Assembly (NCBI RefSeq): GCF_028435365.1
Contig: NZ_JAGTJJ010000095.1
Span: 1-30,684, forward strand
Reading direction: 5' to 3'
Source of the DNA: Polyangium jinanense
GTDB lineage: Bacteria; Myxococcota; Polyangia; Polyangiales; Polyangiaceae
Length of the DNA: 30,684 nucleotides
Shown: positions 1-7,640 of the stretch, piece by piece
Layout: the number at the start of each line of letters is the position of its first letter
How positions within the stretch are numbered: the first letter of the stretch is position 1
The notes under the pieces: model-generated
The model's input: only the letters and a program-made list of their open reading frames with translations
What the model was told of the DNA's origin: nothing
Databases searched by the model: none
Translations under genes and position numbers: made by a program

Positions 1-307
<307 letters not shown>

Positions 308-565
308 AACTTGCTGGAGGTCACCTCGGTCCGACTAAAGACCGGGTGACGACTCATGCCTTATTGGCATGACGTGTTGCCTCGACCGTGCTTGCGCACG
401 GCCTGAGGCGAGGGCCACGTCACCACACGTTATTGCGTGTTGCGTACAATCCAGTTTTCAAGGACCGAGCCGAAGGCTTTCGGCAGATACTCCTGCCATT
501 CCTTCGTTCTGTCGTCTCGCCGTCCGTCCGGGCCGCTTTCGCGGCGCCGTTCCTTGCGGCGAGGT
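308..565 (-). other. rRNA operon leader with boxA-like element and hairpins
   Basis: This is the transcribed leader between the proximal rrn promoter and the 16S 5' end. It holds no believable gene on either strand. Read on the minus strand it contains GGTCCTTGAAAACTGG (466-451), resembling the boxA/TTTGAAAAC-type sequence common in rRNA leaders and linked to Nus-dependent antitermination. Closer to 16S are two hairpins: a 6-bp stem with a 5-nt loop at 355-371 (CATGCC/GGCATG) and a longer one at 320-350 (GTCAC/GTGAC outside, CGGT/ACCG inside). These may shape pre-rRNA processing. Element assignments are by similarity only. Confidence 0.6.
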
Positions 566-570
566 CGGTT

Positions 571-599
571 GTTTTAGAGCGTCTCGTTCGCCCTGTCAA
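571..599 (-). promoter_or_regulatory. rrn promoter, proximal (TTGACA-N17-TAAAAC)
   Basis: On the minus strand a perfect -35 TTGACA (599-594) is separated by 17 bp from TAAAAC (576-571), which fits a housekeeping sigma-70-type promoter. An A-run lies just upstream of the -35 (600-608), like an UP element. It is the nearest of three tandem promoters and would start transcription about 255 nt before the 16S 5' end. Confidence 0.75.
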
Positions 600-745
600 C
601 CTTTTTTTGCTTCCGCTCCGCTGGATCTTCCATCCAGCTTTGCTTCGGCAACCCCTCTCGCTTTGGTCTCGCTCGCCTTTCGGCTCGCGTTTCCCTCGCG
701 ATCCAACGCCTTCAGGGTTTGCCCTTCAGCGCGTCGGGGAGGCGG

Positions 746-773
746 ACTTTACTCACTCCGTTCCGCCTGTCAA
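746..773 (-). promoter_or_regulatory. rrn promoter, middle (TTGACA-N16-TAAAGT)
   Basis: On the minus strand TTGACA (773-768) is followed after 16 bp by TAAAGT (751-746). The sequence just downstream of the -10 (746-730, ending in CCCCGACGCG) is identical over about 17 nt to that after the distal promoter, which suggests a duplicated promoter unit with a shared discriminator/initiation region. Confidence 0.75.
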
Positions 774-896
774 GCACCCCGTTTCTTTTTTTCGTCCCGC
801 CGCTCTCTCTACTGAGGAAGCTGCTGGGACGCTTGGCCCGGGGGGCCTGCCCCGTCTTGCCCTGGATCCGTCGTCCCGGGCGCGTCGGGGAGGCGG

Positions 897-924
897 AACA
901 TACTCCCCCCCTCGGGCCTGTCAA
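897..924 (-). promoter_or_regulatory. rrn promoter, distal (TTGACA-N16-TATGTT)
   Basis: On the minus strand TTGACA (924-919) is followed after 16 bp by TATGTT (902-897), the best -10 of the three. The region after the -10 repeats the 17-nt GC-rich block of the middle promoter. It lies only about 110 bp from the start of the divergent protease gene at 1033. Confidence 0.75.
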
Positions 925-1032
925 GGAAATCGTCCGGAGGCCTTTCGATCTCTGCTGCTCGGTTGCCCGGCACACCCCCGAGAGCCAGGATCTCGGCCTC
1001 TCGCTCACCTCGATCGCTTCCGCGAAAGCCGC

Positions 1033-2163
1033 ATGAAAACCGCATCCAAAGCCCTCGGAATTCTGCTCCTCGTCGCCTTTGTCTTCGGCCTGGGTTTCTT
1101 CGTCGGGCGCTCGCGCCAGAGCCCGCCCCCTCCTCATGAGCTCGCGCCGCCCGCCGAGCCCGCGCCTCCACAACTGCCCATCCCCGAGGAGCTCACCAGC
1201 GACGAGCGCCGCGACATCGATGTCTTCCGCCGCGCTTCCTCGTCCGTCGTGTTCATCACGAGCATCGCGGTCCAGCGCAACCTCTTCTCCTTCGACGTCA
1301 TGCAAATCCCGCAGGGCACCGGCTCGGGCTTCCTGTGGGACGACGCCGGGCACGTCGTCACAAACTTCCACGTGATCCAGCAGGGCGACCGCTTCGCCGT
1401 GACGCTCGCCGATCAGTCGGAGTGGGACGCGAAGGTCGTCGGCACGGCGCCCGAAAAAGACCTCGCCGTTCTCCAGATCGAAGCGCCCAAGCAGAAGCTC
1501 GTTCCCCTGCCCGTCGGCAAGTCACGCGATCTACTCGTCGGCCAGCGCGTCCTCGCCGTCGGCAACCCCTTCGGCCTCGATCACTCGCTCACCGTCGGCG
1601 TCGTCAGCGCGCTCGGCCGCGAGCTCACCTCGCCGATCGGTCGGAAGATCCGCGACGTCATCCAGACGGACGCAGCCATCAACCCCGGCAACTCCGGCGG
1701 CCCGCTGCTCGACTCGAGCGGCCGCCTCATCGGCGTGAACACCGCGATCTACAGCCCGAGCGGCGCATCGTCGGGCATCGGCTTCGCGATCCCGGTCGAC
1801 ACGGTCGCCCGGCTCATCCCCCAGCTCATCGAGAAGGGTCGCGCTTCGGTCGCCGGGATCGGCGTGCAGGTGAGCCCGACCTTGGATCGCGCGGCGCGGC
1901 GTTCCGGGATCGAGGGCGTCGTCATCTATGACGTGGTCGAGGGCTCGCCCGCGGAGAAGGCCGGGCTCGAGGGCGTGCGCGTGACACGCGGCAAGCGCGT
2001 GGTGCTCGGCGACGTGATCGTGGCGATCGACGGCAAGCGCGTGCGAACGAACGAGGAGTTGCTCGACGCGTTCGATCACGTCGGGCCGGGTCGCCAGGTG
2101 AAGCTCTCCGTGGTTCGCGAAGGAAAGGAGCGGGACGTGTCCGTGGAGGTCGTCGCGATGTGA
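1033..2163 (+). CDS. HtrA/DegP-like trypsin-type serine protease with one PDZ domain
   Basis: The 376-aa product is a membrane-anchored serine protease of the HtrA/Deg family, expected to handle misfolded envelope proteins. A TM or uncleaved signal segment spans about residues 8-24, followed by a Pro-rich linker to about 50. The protease domain (about 65-265) shows the complete triad: His113 in TNFHVIQ, Asp143 in KDLAVL and Ser221 in GNSGGPL. A single PDZ domain follows (about 270-374), so it resembles DegS or short HtrA rather than two-PDZ DegP. The ATG at 1033 was chosen because it gives a membrane signal directly at the N-terminus; the open frame runs much further upstream but through the rrn promoter region. 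The gene is divergent from the rRNA operon and has no operon partner. Confidence 0.93.
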   Translation: MKTASKALGILLLVAFVFGLGFFVGRSRQSPPPPHELAPPAEPAPPQLPIPEELTSDERRDIDVFRRASSSVVFITSIAVQRNLFSFDVMQIPQGTGSGFLWDDAGHVVTNFHVIQQGDRFAVTLADQSEWDAKVVGTAPEKDLAVLQIEAPKQKLVPLPVGKSRDLLVGQRVLAVGNPFGLDHSLTVGVVSALGRELTSPIGRKIRDVIQTDAAINPGNSGGPLLDSSGRLIGVNTAIYSPSGASSGIGFAIPVDTVARLIPQLIEKGRASVAGIGVQVSPTLDRAARRSGIEGVVIYDVVEGSPAEKAGLEGVRVTRGKRVVLGDVIVAIDGKRVRTNEELLDAFDHVGPGRQVKLSVVREGKERDVSVEVVAM

Positions 2164-2170
2164 CGGGTGA

Positions 2171-3730
2171 TCAGGCCGAGGCGCGACGACGGCGGCCGAG
2201 GATCAAGAGGAGGCCGACCAGCGCGGATGCCAGAGGCCCCGCCGGATCGTTCGTGCCCCAACGGCATCCGCAGCCCCCGGTGTCTCCCGCATCTCCGCTC
2301 GCGCCTGCACCTGCGCCTGCGCTCCCGCCTCCGCCTCCGCTCCCGCTCCCGCTCGCGCTTCCGCCTCCGCTCCCGCCCGCGCCTCCGCTTCCGCCTCCGC
2401 AGACGACCGCCGGCTTGATGGTCTCGGCCGGCTTCCATCCGGGGTTCGTGCCTGCGCCCGCGTACGCGCCGCGGAACGCGAAGTCCTTGCGGGGGCTGCC
2501 GTTGAAGTCACACGCATGCTCGGGATCGTCGACGAGCTCGGTCGTATCGAGCGGGCTCGTCTCGGCCTTGCCGGGCAGCGGGTAGAAGTCCATGTCGCCG
2601 AGGGCAGTCGACGGCTTCTGCACGTAGCTTCCCGCGTTCGCCGCGACGTCGACGAGGTTCGACCCCGTGCCCGTGCTCGGTCCGGAGACGGCTTCGTCCG
2701 CGAACACGAGGTTCCCCGCGACGAGATCTCCGTCGGTCGCCTCGCTGCCGAAGACGACGGCGCGCTTCGCGGCGTAGAAAGTGTTGTCGTAGACGCGGGC
2801 GTAGAGGAGCGGGAAGCCCTCGTGCTGCGTGAGTTGGAGGGCCGTGTCGGCGACGTCGACGAAGAGGTTGTCGTGCACGGAGACGCGGCCGGTCGCCTGC
2901 ACGAGCGACTCGCTCATGTTGTGCACGAAGACGTTCCCGTAGACCTCCGTGCGTGCGCCGGCGCCAGGTCCGCTCGGGGGCGGGCCGCCGACGAGCAGGT
3001 TCGGCCGCGGGCCGTCCGGGCTCGGCTGGTCATCCTTGAGGAAGACGTTGTGCCGGATGATCGTGCGCGGCGCGTCGACGTTCGGAAGCGCAGCGTGCAC
3101 AGGCCAGGCATCCTGGTTCTTGATCTGCATGCCGTAGCCGATCGTGCGCTTGACGAGGTTGTACTCGATGATCGCGCCCACGAAGGGATCGGCGTGGCTC
3201 GAGTTGCCGAAGTACATGCCCGTGCCGGCGCCGTCGATGACGTTGCGGCGCACGATCCAGCCGTAGGTCGGGGTCTTCGTGGAGATGGCCACGGTCTGCT
3301 GCGAACCGTTCTGGCCGACGAAGGTGCAGCCCTCGATGCGCACGTGGTGCACGACGTTGTTCGTGCCGTTCTTGGCGCTGACGCCGAACACGGCGGCGAT
3401 GCCCTTGCCGTCGACGGTGATGTTCTCGACGGCGATGTACGAGGAATTCACGAGCTCGACGGTGTTGCAGCAGGCGTTGCCTTCGAAAATCGCAGGCGCG
3501 CCGGAGGCCGGGCCGCGGACCGTGATCCACGCGGCCTCGGTGCCGTTCAGGTTCGTGATCGGCAGCCCCTGCGTGTACGTGCCCGAGGCGAGAACGAGCG
3601 TGTCGCCGGGCTTCAACGTGTCGAGGAGGTCGCGGTAGTTCGCCGGGTCCGCCTCGATGTCGGCTGCGTTCGCGGCGGCGGCGAAGAAGAAGATGGAGAG
3701 GAAAGCGAGTGAAGCGTGGAGCTTGCGCAT
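2171..3730 (-). CDS. Secreted right-handed beta-helix protein with MYXO-CTERM tail
   Basis: The 519-aa product has a signal peptide (residues 1 to about 22, ending ANA/AD). A long domain (about 25-420) follows with Asn/Gly-rich repeating beta turns (for example RNVIDGAGTGMYFGNSS and IIEYNLVKR), as in right-handed parallel beta-helix proteins related to polysaccharide lyases of the chondroitinase-B type. A flexible Gly/Ser/Ala linker leads to a C-terminal tail of a GCGC motif, a hydrophobic helix and RRRR. That is the MYXO-CTERM layout, in which the Cys is processed and the protein displayed at the outer envelope of myxobacteria. Catalytic residues cannot be assigned, so lyase activity is only a possibility. 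It lies 36 bp after the POTRA gene in the same direction and may be its operon partner or independent. Confidence 0.85.
   Translation of the reverse strand: MRKLHASLAFLSIFFFAAAANAADIEADPANYRDLLDTLKPGDTLVLASGTYTQGLPITNLNGTEAAWITVRGPASGAPAIFEGNACCNTVELVNSSYIAVENITVDGKGIAAVFGVSAKNGTNNVVHHVRIEGCTFVGQNGSQQTVAISTKTPTYGWIVRRNVIDGAGTGMYFGNSSHADPFVGAIIEYNLVKRTIGYGMQIKNQDAWPVHAALPNVDAPRTIIRHNVFLKDDQPSPDGPRPNLLVGGPPPSGPGAGARTEVYGNVFVHNMSESLVQATGRVSVHDNLFVDVADTALQLTQHEGFPLLYARVYDNTFYAAKRAVVFGSEATDGDLVAGNLVFADEAVSGPSTGTGSNLVDVAANAGSYVQKPSTALGDMDFYPLPGKAETSPLDTTELVDDPEHACDFNGSPRKDFAFRGAYAGAGTNPGWKPAETIKPAVVCGGGSGGAGGSGGGSASGSGSGGGGGSAGAGAGASGDAGDTGGCGCRWGTNDPAGPLASALVGLLLILGRRRRASA
2291..2402. repeat. Low-complexity CCGCCT/CCGCTC tract coding a Gly/Ser linker
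   Basis: On the plus strand this is an imperfect run of CCGCCT, CCGCTC and CCTGCG hexamers. On the minus strand it encodes the Gly/Ser/Ala linker before the MYXO-CTERM helix of the beta-helix protein. Such tracts vary in length by slippage. It has no other evident role. Confidence 0.7.
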
Positions 3731-3766
3731 GGCCGCGCATGGTAGCGAAGCCCCGCCGAGCGAAAG

Positions 3767-4876
3767 CTAACGCCGCTGTTCGATGCGTACCTTCACGTCG
3801 ACCGTCTCACGCGCGGCGTCGAGCTCGACCGAGGGGTTCACATCGACGACGCTGCCGCGGGCTTCGTGGAAGGCGCGGATGCGCTCGATGTCCGCCGCGG
3901 CGATCGTGCGCGAGAAGATCGCGCCGGGCTTGAGGGTCCAGAAGTCGCGCTCGTAGGTCTTCACCGGGCCGATGAGATCTCCCTCGAAGGTGACCTTACG
4001 GATCCGAAAGATGGGGCCCTCGGTCACGCGGAGGACGATCTCCACGGCGGCGCCGCCCTCCGACTCGATGATCTCGGGCGCCGCGACGGTCGTCGTGATC
4101 CGGCCCTTGTCGTAGCCATCGGCCTGGATCACGAGCACGTCGCGCTCGAGCGTCGGGCGATCGAGCGGGTTTCCCACGGTCGTTCGCATCGCGGCGGAGA
4201 GCTCGCGCGCGCGATCGGACGAAGGTCCTTCGAAGCGCACGGCGCGTACGATCGCGCGGGGTCCGGGCGTGGCGCGGATGACGAGGGCCACGCCGCCATC
4301 GCGCGGCGTCATCTCGAAGTCGACCTTGGCGTGCGGGTAGCCGGCGTCCTGCAACTGGCGGGTCGCATCGGACGTCATCGTGTGGATGATCCCGGGATCG
4401 GCGACCTCGGGTCGTTCGAGGACCACGCCCGCAGGCAAGGCGCCCGAGGGATCCGCGCCCTGGATCTCGAAGCTGACAAGCGGAGGCCGCATCCGCACCG
4501 CGTAGACGAGCACCGTGCGGGGGCCCTCTTCGCGGTGGACGATGATGTCCTCGATCCGGCCATCCGCGTAGAGCGCGCGGACATCGTCGTCGACACGTTG
4601 CTCGTCCAAGGACCTGCCGATCCCGTGCTTCACGCGCGCGCAGAGCTCCGGAGGCACGCGAGCGCCCTGGATCTCGATGCGAGCGATCTGATCGGCGGGT
4701 ACGCTCTCGCGCGTGTCTGCGCAAACGAGCACGGGATCCTGCGCGCGAGGAGGTTCGTTCTTCGGGCTCGCATCCTTGGCCGGCGTCGTCGCGCGCGCCC
4801 CCTGCCCCGCGCTCCCGCATGCCGACGTGCTCAGGGCGACGATCACCGCGAGGACCAGGCCGGCGCGCGTGCTCAC
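3767..4876 (-). CDS. POTRA-domain lipoprotein lacking a beta-barrel
   Basis: The 369-aa product starts with a lipoprotein-like signal (hydrophobic residues 6-18, Cys20 in LSTSAC). It then carries four POTRA-like units, beginning near residues 66, 134, 210 and 292. Each opens with a beta strand of the type ARIEIQG, VSFEIQG, AVRFEG or KVTFEG, as in BamA/TamA/FtsQ-type POTRA domains. In BamA-family proteins the POTRA array precedes a 16-strand barrel; here the protein ends right after the fourth unit. It may act as a periplasmic scaffold or chaperone for outer-membrane proteins. The start is GTG 4876, whose GTGA overlaps the stop of the SurA-like gene upstream, so the two are translationally coupled. 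The open frame extends much further upstream, but that part is antisense to other genes. Confidence 0.8.
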   Translation of the reverse strand: MSTRAGLVLAVIVALSTSACGSAGQGARATTPAKDASPKNEPPRAQDPVLVCADTRESVPADQIARIEIQGARVPPELCARVKHGIGRSLDEQRVDDDVRALYADGRIEDIIVHREEGPRTVLVYAVRMRPPLVSFEIQGADPSGALPAGVVLERPEVADPGIIHTMTSDATRQLQDAGYPHAKVDFEMTPRDGGVALVIRATPGPRAIVRAVRFEGPSSDRARELSAAMRTTVGNPLDRPTLERDVLVIQADGYDKGRITTTVAAPEIIESEGGAAVEIVLRVTEGPIFRIRKVTFEGDLIGPVKTYERDFWTLKPGAIFSRTIAAADIERIRAFHEARGSVVDVNPSVELDAARETVDVKVRIEQRR

Positions 4877-5454
4877 AGCCGCACCTCGATGTGCACGTCG
4901 CGCTTGCTCTCCTCGATCATCGCGCGTGACGCCTCCTGCATCTGCGCGTCGTTCAGCTCCGCGAACCCCTTCTTCTTCCCCGCGAGGTACACGCGCAAGC
5001 ACTTGAACGAGAGGATCTGCCTGTAGATCTCGTCCCGGTAGTCGGCCTCGGAGAGGCCGGTCGTACGGGCCTCGGCGAGCAAGGCTTCCCGCGAGAGCTT
5101 GTTCGTCTGCGCAATCGAGTCGATCGCGGTATCGATCTCGCTCGCCGTCACCGTAATCGAGGCCATCCGCGCGCGCCGCGCGATCAGCCGCTCCTCGACG
5201 ATGCGATCCACGAGATCGCGATACATGCGGACCTCGGCCACGGTCCGAGCCGCCTCGTCGAGCGAGGCGAGCGTGCGGAGGAACGGCTCGGCCCGGCGGC
5301 GTACCTCGACGAGCGTGATCACCTCGCGATCCACGACGGCGACGATCCGATCGACCACGACACGACGAACGGGCTCGGCTCGGACGGGCGTGGACGCCGC
5401 GAGCATCACGCCGAACGCGAAGAGGAACGCCGTGGTGATCCGGAAGGGCGACAT
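4873..5454 (-). CDS. SurA N-terminal-domain periplasmic chaperone-like protein
   Basis: The 193-aa product has a signal peptide (about residues 1-26, ending VRAEP). The mature part opens with [18 protein letters not shown], the hallmark of the SurA/parvulin-type N-terminal chaperone domain, and continues as a helical domain to the end. The PPIase (parvulin) domain of full SurA, usually over 400 aa, is absent, so it can hold substrates but should not isomerise prolines. The start is ATG 5454; a GTG directly before it (5457) is the alternative. The stop overlaps the GTG of the POTRA lipoprotein gene, which suggests a joint role in outer-membrane protein handling. It is divergent from the next gene with about 30 bp between starts. 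Confidence 0.82.
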   Translation of the reverse strand: MSPFRITTAFLFAFGVMLAASTPVRAEPVRRVVVDRIVAVVDREVITLVEVRRRAEPFLRTLASLDEAARTVAEVRMYRDLVDRIVEERLIARRARMASITVTASEIDTAIDSIAQTNKLSREALLAEARTTGLSEADYRDEIYRQILSFKCLRVYLAGKKKGFAELNDAQMQEASRAMIEESKRDVHIEVRL

Positions 5455-5485
5455 CACCTGTCATGCTACGCTCCGCGCAGGCACG

Positions 5486-6253
5486 ATGACCACGTTTGCA
5501 CGCATCGATCGAGGCGAGGGGCGCGCGGCTTTCGCGCGCCTCGACGGGGATAGGCTCCGCTTGCTCACGGGCGCGCCCTGGGAGCGACCTTCCGAGACCG
5601 GGGAGGACGTGCCGTTCGCCGGCGCGCGCCTGCTCGCGCCTGTCACGCCCACCAAGATCGTGTGCGTGGGTCGGAACTACCGCGCGCACGCCGCCGAGCT
5701 CGGCAACGACGTCCCGGCCGAGCCCCTCCTCTTCTTCAAGCCGCCCTCGTCGATCGTCGCCGCGGGCGATGGGATCGAGCTGCCCGAGGAGAGCAGTCGC
5801 GTCGATCACGAGGCCGAGCTCGGCGTGGTGATCGGCGCGCGTTGCCGTCGCGTCTCGGAGGAGCGCGCGCTCGACTTCGTCTTCGGCTACACGTGCGTCG
5901 ACGACGTCACGGCGCGTGATCTGCAGAAGAAGGACGGCCAATGGACGCGCGCGAAGGGGTTCGACACCTTCTGCCCCACGGGCCCGCTCCTCGTCACCGG
6001 GATCGATCCGAGCGCGCTCGCCGTGCGTTGCCGCGTGAACGGGGAGATCCGGCAGGACGGGAATACGCGCGACATGATCTTCTCGATCGCGCAGCTCATC
6101 GCGTACATCAGCGGCGTCATGACGCTCGAACCCGGGGACCTGATCGCGACCGGGACGCCGCATGGCGTGGGTCCCATCGCCGCGGGCGACGTCGTCGAGG
6201 TCGAGGTCGACGGCGTGGGGACCTTGCGCAACCCGGTCCGCGCGTGCGGCTAG
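5486..6253 (+). CDS. Fumarylacetoacetate hydrolase (FAH) family protein
   Basis: The 255-aa product matches the common FAHD1/2-hydroxyhepta-diene-dioate isomerase-type fold of cytoplasmic metal-dependent C-C hydrolases, decarboxylases and isomerases acting on beta-diketo acids. It shows [17 protein letters not shown] near residue 55, the metal-binding acidic motif in [12 protein letters not shown], the D-rich [15 protein letters not shown] segment and the C-terminal [16 protein letters not shown]. Length and motif order are normal for the family. The start ATG 5486 places the usual short N-terminal domain in full. The substrate cannot be told from sequence; fumarylpyruvate, oxaloacetate and homoprotocatechuate intermediates are all used by relatives. 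The neighbours do not suggest an aromatic degradation pathway. Confidence 0.9.
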   Translation: MTTFARIDRGEGRAAFARLDGDRLRLLTGAPWERPSETGEDVPFAGARLLAPVTPTKIVCVGRNYRAHAAELGNDVPAEPLLFFKPPSSIVAAGDGIELPEESSRVDHEAELGVVIGARCRRVSEERALDFVFGYTCVDDVTARDLQKKDGQWTRAKGFDTFCPTGPLLVTGIDPSALAVRCRVNGEIRQDGNTRDMIFSIAQLIAYISGVMTLEPGDLIATGTPHGVGPIAAGDVVEVEVDGVGTLRNPVRACG

Positions 6254-6307
6254 GTCGCCGCTCTCTTGGCCACGCCGGGGAGGCGTGGACACAATGAGCG
6301 CGCGATC

Positions 6308-7468
6308 GTGACGTCCCTCGATCCTCCCCGCCCCGACTCCGTGCCGCCGCTCGCCTCGACGCTCGTCGAGGTGCCGAAGGCGACGCGCCCCGGACGGCGC
6401 GCCCTGGCCGAGACAGCGCTCGTGATCCTCGCGGTCGGGACCGCCGCGACGCTCGTCCTCTCGGTCACCCTTCCTCCGCAGCGGCGCCTCGAAGCGCGAC
6501 GGCTCGCATCGCTCGTCCCCGAGCCTCCGCCGCCCCGCGCGCTCGCCCCGGACGATCTCGACCAGGAGCCCGAAACGCTCGACGCGCAGCGCGCGCGCCT
6601 GCTCGATCAGATGCGCGCCGGCCTTGGTTTGTCGCAAACGCAGATAGACGCGGTCCGCGCCGTCTTCGACGCCTCGCCCGTGCTCGGCCAGGGCAACCCT
6701 GCGATCTCGCGCCACCCGATGTCGCGCTCGGAGTGCCGGCGTGTCCGCCTCGAGGCCGGGGTCACGGAGGCGAACGTGCCCGCCTGCGGCGCTCCTTCCA
6801 TGGTGCCGCTCTACGATCCTTCGTCCAGCCAAACCGAGGCCGACGCGCGGACCTGCATCGACCAGCTCGAATTCCCGAACCTGCCCTGCGAATACCCGGT
6901 CGTGCACGTGCGCGCGAGCGAGGCGGCTCTGCTCTGCCGCGCGATCGGCAAGCGCATCTGCGACACGCACGAATGGGAGGGCGCCTGCGCGGGCGCGGTC
7001 CGCGCGCCGGAAGCCGAGTACGAATGGGCGCGCCCGCGCGCCGAGGCGACCTGGTACCACAACTACAAACGCGAAAAGGTCTGGGCCTACGGCGCCGCGA
7101 AGAACCACGCCCTCTGCGGCACATCGAGCAGCCGCACCCCCGGTTGTCCGGGCGGCGGCTACGACCAGTGCGGCTCGAACACCTATCCCGCCGGCGCCTT
7201 CCCGGCTTGCCGGAGCCCGCTCGGCGTCTTCGACATGCACGGCAATGCCGCCGAGCACATGAACCTGCCCACGCTGCCCGCGGAGCTCGCCGCGAGCGGC
7301 GGGCTCGGCTTCACGGAAATGAAGGGGAGCTGGTTCGTCTTCTCGACGATCGAGGCCCACGAGGACGATTGCCGCTGGCGCGCACCGAGCTGGCACGAAA
7401 CGCGCCTCGCGAGCGAGAACAGCCACGCGAATTACCACCTCGGTTTCCGCTGCTGCAAGGACATCTGA
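6308..7468 (+). CDS. Membrane-anchored SUMF1/FGE-sulfatase-domain protein
   Basis: The 386-aa product has one TM segment (about residues 37-55), a helical spacer and a C-terminal SUMF1-type domain (about 125-384). Family marks are the YPVVHVRASEAALLCRAIGKRIC block followed by DTHEWEGAC, a central GVFDMHGNAAEHM and a terminal NYHLGFRC. True formylglycine-generating enzymes use a close pair of cysteines in the segment after GGS. Here that segment reads GSWFVFST and only the Cys just before RWR is seen, so sulfatase maturation is unlikely and a binding or other role is more probable. Several extra cysteines suggest disulfides and an extracytoplasmic domain. GTG 6308 was taken as start; TTG 6266 is in frame and also possible. 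Confidence 0.78.
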   Translation: MTSLDPPRPDSVPPLASTLVEVPKATRPGRRALAETALVILAVGTAATLVLSVTLPPQRRLEARRLASLVPEPPPPRALAPDDLDQEPETLDAQRARLLDQMRAGLGLSQTQIDAVRAVFDASPVLGQGNPAISRHPMSRSECRRVRLEAGVTEANVPACGAPSMVPLYDPSSSQTEADARTCIDQLEFPNLPCEYPVVHVRASEAALLCRAIGKRICDTHEWEGACAGAVRAPEAEYEWARPRAEATWYHNYKREKVWAYGAAKNHALCGTSSSRTPGCPGGGYDQCGSNTYPAGAFPACRSPLGVFDMHGNAAEHMNLPTLPAELAASGGLGFTEMKGSWFVFSTIEAHEDDCRWRAPSWHETRLASENSHANYHLGFRCCKDI

Positions 7469-7640
7469 AAGCCGAAAACCAGCGAAATCGCGAATCTCCT
7501 GCATGACGGCAATACGCTCCGGTCCGCCTCGGCCTCCGGGAGCGTCGACGTGGCGCAGCGCCTGCCTCGCAGTACACTCGACGGCACAGGGAACGGGACC
7601 GTACCGAGGTGGAATCCTCGGCGCCGCCTGATCGGTTCAA

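Noticed and set aside
388..1032. N-terminal extension of the protease frame
   Set aside because: Would translate the rrn leader and its three promoters; the TM signal begins at ATG 1033.
2291..2402. Possible CRISPR-like or minisatellite array
   Set aside because: Irregular hexamer tract that simply codes the Gly/Ser linker; no spacers of even length.
4877..7504. Upstream extension of the POTRA reading frame, giving a 1,245-residue minus-strand protein
   Set aside because: It is antisense to the SurA-like overlap region, the FAH gene and the SUMF1-like gene, has low-complexity Arg/Ala-rich composition, and the real lipoprotein signal begins at GTG 4876.
7515..7544. GC-rich inverted repeat (CGCTCC/GGAGCG) after the SUMF1-like gene
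   Set aside because: Six-bp stem with a long loop and no T-run; not convincing as a terminator.
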